A DNA stretch of 9,802 bases from an uncultured Bacilli bacterium (GTDB lineage Bacteria; Bacillota_I; Bacilli_A; RF39; UBA660): NCBI GenBank assembly GCA_944345045.1, contig CALVMI010000012.1, forward strand, positions 1 through 9,802, in the 5' to 3' direction. The notes beneath the pieces were generated by a model. That model worked only from the letters and a program-made list of their open reading frames with translations. It was not told the DNA's origin and searched no databases. Each line of letters begins with the position of its first letter. Position 1 is the first letter of the stretch. The position numbers and the translations under genes were made by a program. This document shows positions 5,944 to 9,802 of the stretch, piece by piece.

Positions 5944-7343
5944 ATCATCTCGCCATCTAGGCTAAAGCTTTTTGTATCCGTAATATATACATCGATTATT
6001 TTCCCAATTTTATTTGAAGGCGCAATTACATTTACTAATTTCATTGTATCTGTATAACCATAAAGTTTATTTGGATCTTTTTCACTTACTCCTAATAGTA
6101 AAACTGGAACGGTTTTATGCAAATACTTATCATTATTTTGCTTTGAATAGAAGTTTACCAAATCATTTAAACGATATAATCTTTCTTCTTTTTCTTCTAA
6201 TGGTGTTTCATCTTTCATTTTGGCAGCTGGTGTACCTTCTCTTGGGCTAAACAAGAAAGTATAGGCTCCATCAAATTCACATGTTTTTACAACTTCTAAA
6301 GTTTCTAAAAAATCTTCTTCCGTTTCTCCTGGAAAGCCAACAATAATATCCGTTGAAATAGCGACATTAGGAATTCTTTCCTTCATTTTTTTAAACAAAG
6401 CAATGTATTCTTCTTTGGTATATCTTCTCCCCATCAATTTTAAAATTTTATCTGAACCACTTTGCAATGGTAAGTGAATATAAGGCATTACGTTTGGATA
6501 TTTAGCAATGATATCAATCATTTTATCTGTAAAATTCCATGGATGACTTGTTACAAAGCGAATACGGGGAATTTTTGTTTGGGCAACGGCTTCTAATAGA
6601 TCAGAAAACTCCACATTTTCTTTTAAATCATGACCATAAGCATTGACGTTTTGACCGAGTAATGTTACTTCTTGATATCCTTCGGCTGCTAATTTTTCGA
6701 CCTCGCTTACAATTTCCTCTAATTTACGACTTCTTTCTTTTCCTCTCGTATAAGGCACGATGCAATATGTACAAAATTTATCACAACCATAAATAATATT
6801 TACCCAAGCTGTAATATGAGAAGCTCTTTTATAATTTACATGTTCAAAGACATTTCCTTCCTCACTTGAAACTTCAATATCTTGTTTATTTTGATCGGCT
6901 TCTAAAATCATTTTACCAAGTTCATGAATATTATGAGTACCAAAGACTATATTAACATAAGGATGTCTATGCAACAGTTCATTTGCTACCCCTTCTTCTT
7001 GAGACATGCAGCCCCCTATACAAACGATTACATCAGGTCGATCCTTTTTTAAGTGTTTAATTCTTCCTAAATAACCAAAGACTTTATCATGAGCATTTTC
7101 TCTAATAGCACATGTATTTAAAACAATTACGTCTGCTTCTTCTAATTTTTCACATGGCTCCATTCCTAAATGTTCAAGAATGGATGCAATTTGCTCACTG
7201 TCATGTTCATTCATTTGGCAACCATAAGTTCTTAAGAAATACTTTTTGCCTAAAAATTTATTATTGGTAATTAAAGGAGTTTCCTCATATTTAACTTCTT
7301 TGTTTGTTCTTTCTTTTGCTTTCTTTAAATTAGGTAGTTGCAT
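5925..7343 (-). CDS. miaB: tRNA-2-methylthio-N6-dimethylallyladenosine synthase MiaB
   Basis: This radical-SAM methylthiotransferase adds a methylthio group at C2 of i6A37 in tRNAs reading UNN codons. The 472-aa protein has the full three-domain layout. The N-terminal MTTase domain (about 34-150) carries auxiliary cluster cysteines C42, C78 and C112. The radical-SAM core has C187-x3-C191-x2-C194. The C-terminal TRAM domain is at about 405-468. Typical stretches include G-C-Q-M-N (41-45), H-L-P-L-Q-S-G-S (290-297) and G-F-P-G-E-T (336-341). The ATG at 7341-7343 is supported by GAGGTGA (7350-7356) six bases upstream. A strong TATAAT box at 7371-7376 lies close behind, so it is probably monocistronic. 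It is convergent with gerAB, with a four-base overlap of stop codons. All catalytic residues are present. Confidence 0.96.
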   Translation of the reverse strand: MQLPNLKKAKERTNKEVKYEETPLITNNKFLGKKYFLRTYGCQMNEHDSEQIASILEHLGMEPCEKLEEADVIVLNTCAIRENAHDKVFGYLGRIKHLKKDRPDVIVCIGGCMSQEEGVANELLHRHPYVNIVFGTHNIHELGKMILEADQNKQDIEVSSEEGNVFEHVNYKRASHITAWVNIIYGCDKFCTYCIVPYTRGKERSRKLEEIVSEVEKLAAEGYQEVTLLGQNVNAYGHDLKENVEFSDLLEAVAQTKIPRIRFVTSHPWNFTDKMIDIIAKYPNVMPYIHLPLQSGSDKILKLMGRRYTKEEYIALFKKMKERIPNVAISTDIIVGFPGETEEDFLETLEVVKTCEFDGAYTFLFSPREGTPAAKMKDETPLEEKEERLYRLNDLVNFYSKQNNDKYLHKTVPVLLLGVSEKDPNKLYGYTDTMKLVNVIAPSNKIGKIIDVYITDTKSFSLDGEMIKEETP

Positions 7344-7370
7344 ACCATTTCACCTCTTTTTAACGCATCT

Positions 7371-7399
7371 ATTATACTAAAAAAAGCTTTCTTAAACAA
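7371..7399 (-). promoter_or_regulatory. miaB: miaB promoter, overlapping the upstream terminator
   Basis: On the minus strand, TTGTTT (7394-7399) and a perfect TATAAT (7371-7376) are 17 bases apart. The predicted start is near 7364, leaving a leader of about 20 bases with a good ribosome binding site. The -35 box lies in the loop of the terminator of the preceding gene. The spacer covers the second arm and U-tract of that terminator. Confidence 0.65.
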
Positions 7400-7424
7400 T
7401 AGAATTTTATTAGGAAAGCTTTCT
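7379..7424 (-). terminator. Rho-independent terminator of the unknown gene pair
   Basis: On the minus strand, AGAAAGCTTTC (complement of 7414-7424) pairs with GAAAGCTTTTT (complement of 7381-7391), including one G-U pair. The loop is 22 bases, and a run of seven T residues ends at 7379. The first arm encodes the last codons of the 270-aa protein, and its TAA stop (7410-7412) is at the start of the loop. Both arms hold the self-complementary GAAAGCTTT core. Confidence 0.65.
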
Positions 7425-8222
7425 CATTAATTCTTGTGATTTTTGATACATTTGCATAACGAAATTATATCTATCTTTTTTGTTCATATAATGTTTTATT
7501 AATTGTTTCGTTTCAGGAACATGTATCACATAAATAAGAAAATAAAATAAGGAAACTACATCTGTTTCGGTAAACAAAAATTGAGAATTAGATATTTTAT
7601 TCATCAATTGAAGAAAAATACACATATTATCTTTTAACGTGGTTTGTTTATATAAATTATATTCTTGCCATGACAATCCTTTACTACTTATCATAGTTTC
7701 TTCTTCCTCTTTTATTTTTTCTAATGACATATGTTCTTGAACATCCGAAAAATTAAAAAGAATATGATTTTTTAATGTAATATATTTTTCATTTTTGTCT
7801 TGAAAAGTAAACAAGAAAAAACTTTGAACTAATAATTGATCTAAAAGTAAGTCGAAATAAGAAAATTTTTCTGAAGTAGTTATAAATTGTTTTTTGGATA
7901 ATTCTATAGCCATAAGTCTTTTATTTTCTAACAAAAGTCTTCGATATGTCGCATCGTTAGCTGAAAATTGATTCATAGATAGAAATATTTCGTCAAAGCT
8001 ATTCGCCTGTTTATACGGATAATTTTTTAAAAAATATTCAGTTACAGAGGGACTAAAATTCGTGAAAAAAAACTTTTCTATTTCCTTTCTTTTTTTGGTA
8101 ATTTCATATTTCTTTTTTATATAAAGAGCATTTTTATTTGTATTGATTTCGATTAAAGAAAGTTGTTTATACAAATAAGATAATTCTTCAAAATATTTAT
8201 GTAATTCTCTAATATTTTTCAT
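7410..8222 (-). CDS. Hypothetical helical protein, second gene of an overlapping pair
   Basis: I do not recognise this 270-aa protein. It is rich in Lys, Phe, Leu and Tyr and looks largely helical. A basic stretch lies at about 34-50, and hydrophobic but not clearly membrane-spanning segments lie near 125-140 and 222-235. No signal peptide, lipobox or catalytic motif is seen. The ATG at 8220-8222 has GAGGA just upstream and overlaps the end of the preceding 269-aa gene by 14 bases. The two are therefore very likely co-transcribed and translationally coupled, and may act together. A hairpin terminator covers its stop codon. It has no break, so it seems under selection. A link to YmcA/YlbF, which sit next to miaB in Bacillus, was considered but not supported. 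Confidence 0.8.
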   Translation of the reverse strand: MKNIRELHKYFEELSYLYKQLSLIEINTNKNALYIKKKYEITKKRKEIEKFFFTNFSPSVTEYFLKNYPYKQANSFDEIFLSMNQFSANDATYRRLLLENKRLMAIELSKKQFITTSEKFSYFDLLLDQLLVQSFFLFTFQDKNEKYITLKNHILFNFSDVQEHMSLEKIKEEEETMISSKGLSWQEYNLYKQTTLKDNMCIFLQLMNKISNSQFLFTETDVVSLFYFLIYVIHVPETKQLIKHYMNKKDRYNFVMQMYQKSQELMRKLS

Positions 8223-9018
8223 AATTTTTCCTCAATGAATATACCGGATTTGGATCAGTACTTAAATTAATTTCTGATATTAAAGTTGTATTTTCAGAAG
8301 CTATATAAAATTTTTGAATGTTTTGATTTTTAAAAATATAAGCTTGATTTATATCTGAAAATTCCCTTAAATAGTTATAAAGTAAAATACGTTGTTCAAA
8401 ATTAGTTTTTTCTGGAAGATACAACATCTTTTTAGATAAATCACGTAGATCTCTAAGTAAAATGAGATATTCTTGTTCTAAAAATACATAAAGAGATTCT
8501 TTTAAACTGATAAAATAGTGATTTTGTTCTTGTACATTTTTAATAATCTCATTAAAAATAGTAATATAACTTTCTTCGTCAGAAAAATCCTGACATTTTC
8601 CAAGATAAGGATTTGTTTTTAATAAATACATATCAGCCTCATTAATTTGACGTTTATATATCATATTATATTTTGGTAAAACAGGAAAAGCTAAAGTATA
8701 AGGTGTATTTCCATGAAACGGATAAACCATTCTTTCATTAACTGTATAAAAACTGCTCCATAATTTTGTTGTAGGTAATATTTCTTCAATAATTTGCTCT
8801 TGTTTTTCACTTAAATTATCATGAAATAATAAGCAGCCATTCCAAAAAACTAAACACTTTTGTTCATTGTCATGTAATAAAACAGCAGAGTCTTCATCAT
8901 AAGCATTTTGCATTTCTTGAAATAGTAAATATTTATTTTCTTCAGTTACATTCTTAGACTCAATTTTGCCATCTGTATGAATTATATTTACTGATTTTTT
9001 ATAATCTTCAAATTCCAT
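8209..9018 (-). CDS. Hypothetical protein, first gene of an overlapping pair
   Basis: I do not recognise this 269-aa protein. The N-terminal part (about 1-125) looks mixed alpha/beta with aromatic residues. The middle (about 140-225) looks helical and acidic, and the last 40 residues look like beta strands plus a polar tail. No signal peptide, membrane segment or known catalytic motif is evident, so it is probably cytoplasmic. The ATG at 9016-9018 is supported by AAAGGTGA (9023-9030), four bases upstream. TATAAA at 9039-9044 (minus strand) may be the -10 box, but no good -35 is seen. It overlaps the next gene by 14 bases and is nearly the same length (269 versus 270 aa), although I see no clear sequence similarity between them by eye. 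Together they form a two-gene unit of unknown role. Confidence 0.8.
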   Translation of the reverse strand: MEFEDYKKSVNIIHTDGKIESKNVTEENKYLLFQEMQNAYDEDSAVLLHDNEQKCLVFWNGCLLFHDNLSEKQEQIIEEILPTTKLWSSFYTVNERMVYPFHGNTPYTLAFPVLPKYNMIYKRQINEADMYLLKTNPYLGKCQDFSDEESYITIFNEIIKNVQEQNHYFISLKESLYVFLEQEYLILLRDLRDLSKKMLYLPEKTNFEQRILLYNYLREFSDINQAYIFKNQNIQKFYIASENTTLISEINLSTDPNPVYSLRKNYEKY

Positions 9019-9149
9019 AAAATCACCTTTGTTATTAGTTTATAGTTTTTTTCAAAAAAAGCAAGGTATTTTTGAAATCTTACTTCTTCTTTCTTATCTT
9101 TTTACTTATAAACTTATGAATTTATTGGTGTTAGTATGAGTCTTTTATT

Positions 9150-9766
9150 TTAAGATACTGTATAAGGATCATCTTTTGTTCCATCGCCATTAATTCTTAT
9201 TATTCGCCAATATCTATCGGCAAATAAGACATAATTGTTTTCAACTGAACCCCGGTAATAATATGTTGGTCCATCGGCATCTGTTGTTTCAAAGATTCCT
9301 TTTTCGTGTGTCTCGCATGTTTCACTATCGCAAGCGGACTTTGTAAAATCTGGAGTATACTCATATACTTCTAGTTCTCCTAAGACTGTTTGCACTTTCT
9401 TTGTTTTCGTAAAATACAATGTACACTTTGTTCTTGTTTTGGTTAGATTATGAATATCTGGTTCCCAATTTGTATAGTCCCAAGTTACCGTGGCATTATT
9501 TTACAACTACTGCTTTCTTCATCTAATATATATCCTGAGTTTTGTAAAGGCATTTCACTTACTAATTCATTATCCACATAAAAAGCAAAATAAACATCTC
9601 CTAAATCTTCTACTTTTCCATTTATAATATTAAAGGTTTCATTTGTTTGAAAACCCGCAAATGAGGTATAAATAAATACACCTGTTACTAACAAAATACA
9701 AACGATTGTAAATAGAATTATTCCTGTTTTCTTGGGATCTTTGCTTTTATATTTTTCTAGTTTCAT
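9150..9766 (-). pseudogene. Frameshifted, internally deleted membrane-anchored surface protein
   Basis: Two adjacent open frames, 9485-9766 (93 aa) and 9150-9419 (89 aa, whose own Met is internal), are parts of one gene. The start has a good ribosome binding site (GAGGG) and encodes a basic N-terminus. One hydrophobic helix follows (about residues 14-37), ending Y-T-S-F-A, and then an exported domain. After E-S-S-S-C the frame breaks at an A-run (9499-9502) and stops at 9485. Adding one base there restores an open frame of 205 aa through 9420-9484, including T-W-D-Y-T-N-W-E-P-D and K-C-T-L-Y-F. The C-terminal part has Y-W-R-I-I-R-I-N-G-D-G-T and then ends at once with K-D-D-P-Y-T-V-S. From memory, family members have a long domain between such motifs, so an internal deletion is likely. 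The N-terminus recalls TasA/CalY-type exported proteins. Sequencing error at the A-run is possible. Confidence 0.75.
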
Positions 9767-9802
9767 AAGTTTTCCCTCATTTCTTTTTTAGAAATTCATG
9801 AA

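Noticed and set aside
6014..6250. 78-aa plus-strand open frame inside miaB
   Set aside because: It is antisense to conserved MiaB coding sequence, with no ribosome binding site and no plausible protein character.
7410..8222. YmcA/YlbF-type regulator next to miaB
   Set aside because: B. subtilis has ymcA beside miaB, but this protein is about twice as long and I see no YlbF-family signature.
9050..9077. Inverted repeat TTTCAAAAA / TTTTTGAAA between the unknown pair and the degenerate surface protein
   Set aside because: The stem is almost all A-T and lacks a T-run on the minus strand, where a terminator would be needed. Such pairs are common by chance in sequence this AT-rich.
9485..9505. 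Programmed ribosomal frameshift in the surface-protein gene
   Set aside because: The A-run is only four bases and there is no standard slippery heptamer, no stimulatory hairpin and no internal Shine-Dalgarno sequence. Degeneration or sequencing error is simpler.
9777..9802. Possible 3' end of an upstream minus-strand gene, ending at a TGA at 9777-9779 just before the surface-protein start
   Set aside because: Only about eight codons are visible, so coding potential cannot be judged. A continuation past the right edge would be needed.

Overview
This window is very AT-rich and tightly packed, which points to a low-GC Gram-positive bacterium (Bacillota, Bacilli-like). It uses the standard bacterial code: TGA is a true stop where gerAA overlaps gerAC and where the 71-73 aa ORF overlaps rlmD, and tryptophans are read from TGG. 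A complete GerA-type germinant receptor operon implies a spore-forming ancestry. A degenerate surface protein near the right edge resembles, from memory, paralog families in uncultured gut Bacilli of the RF39/CAG type. That placement is inference only.

Layout: (1) 18-695, minus: a stand-alone protein with a JAB/MPN (JAMM) metal-site signature, function unknown, with its own likely promoter. (2) 696-900: a non-coding gap holding an 18-bp near-copy of the rlmD 3' end. (3) 901-2309, minus: a small basic/helical ORF translationally coupled to rlmD (23S rRNA m5U methyltransferase). (4) 2425-5928, plus: gerAA-gerAC-gerAB, a tricistronic germinant receptor operon with overlapping genes and a sigma-G-like promoter directly upstream. 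(5) 5925-7343, minus: miaB (tRNA ms2i6A37 methylthiotransferase), convergent with gerAB. The two stop codons overlap and lie in the loop of a candidate bidirectional terminator. (6) 7410-9018, minus: two overlapping unknown genes of almost equal size (269 and 270 aa). They end in a terminator that physically overlaps the miaB promoter. (7) 9150-9766, minus: a membrane-anchored surface protein gene broken by a frameshift, and apparently also shortened by an internal deletion.

The housekeeping part (rlmD, miaB) concerns RNA modification, and the ger operon encodes a sensor complex of the spore inner membrane. The less conserved parts are the JAB-like gene, the overlapping unknown pair and the degenerate surface protein. 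No RNA genes, CRISPR arrays or transposases were seen. I found no clearly new multi-gene system. The best candidates for unexplained biology are the JAB-like protein, whose further neighbours lie beyond the left edge, and the two-gene unknown cassette.
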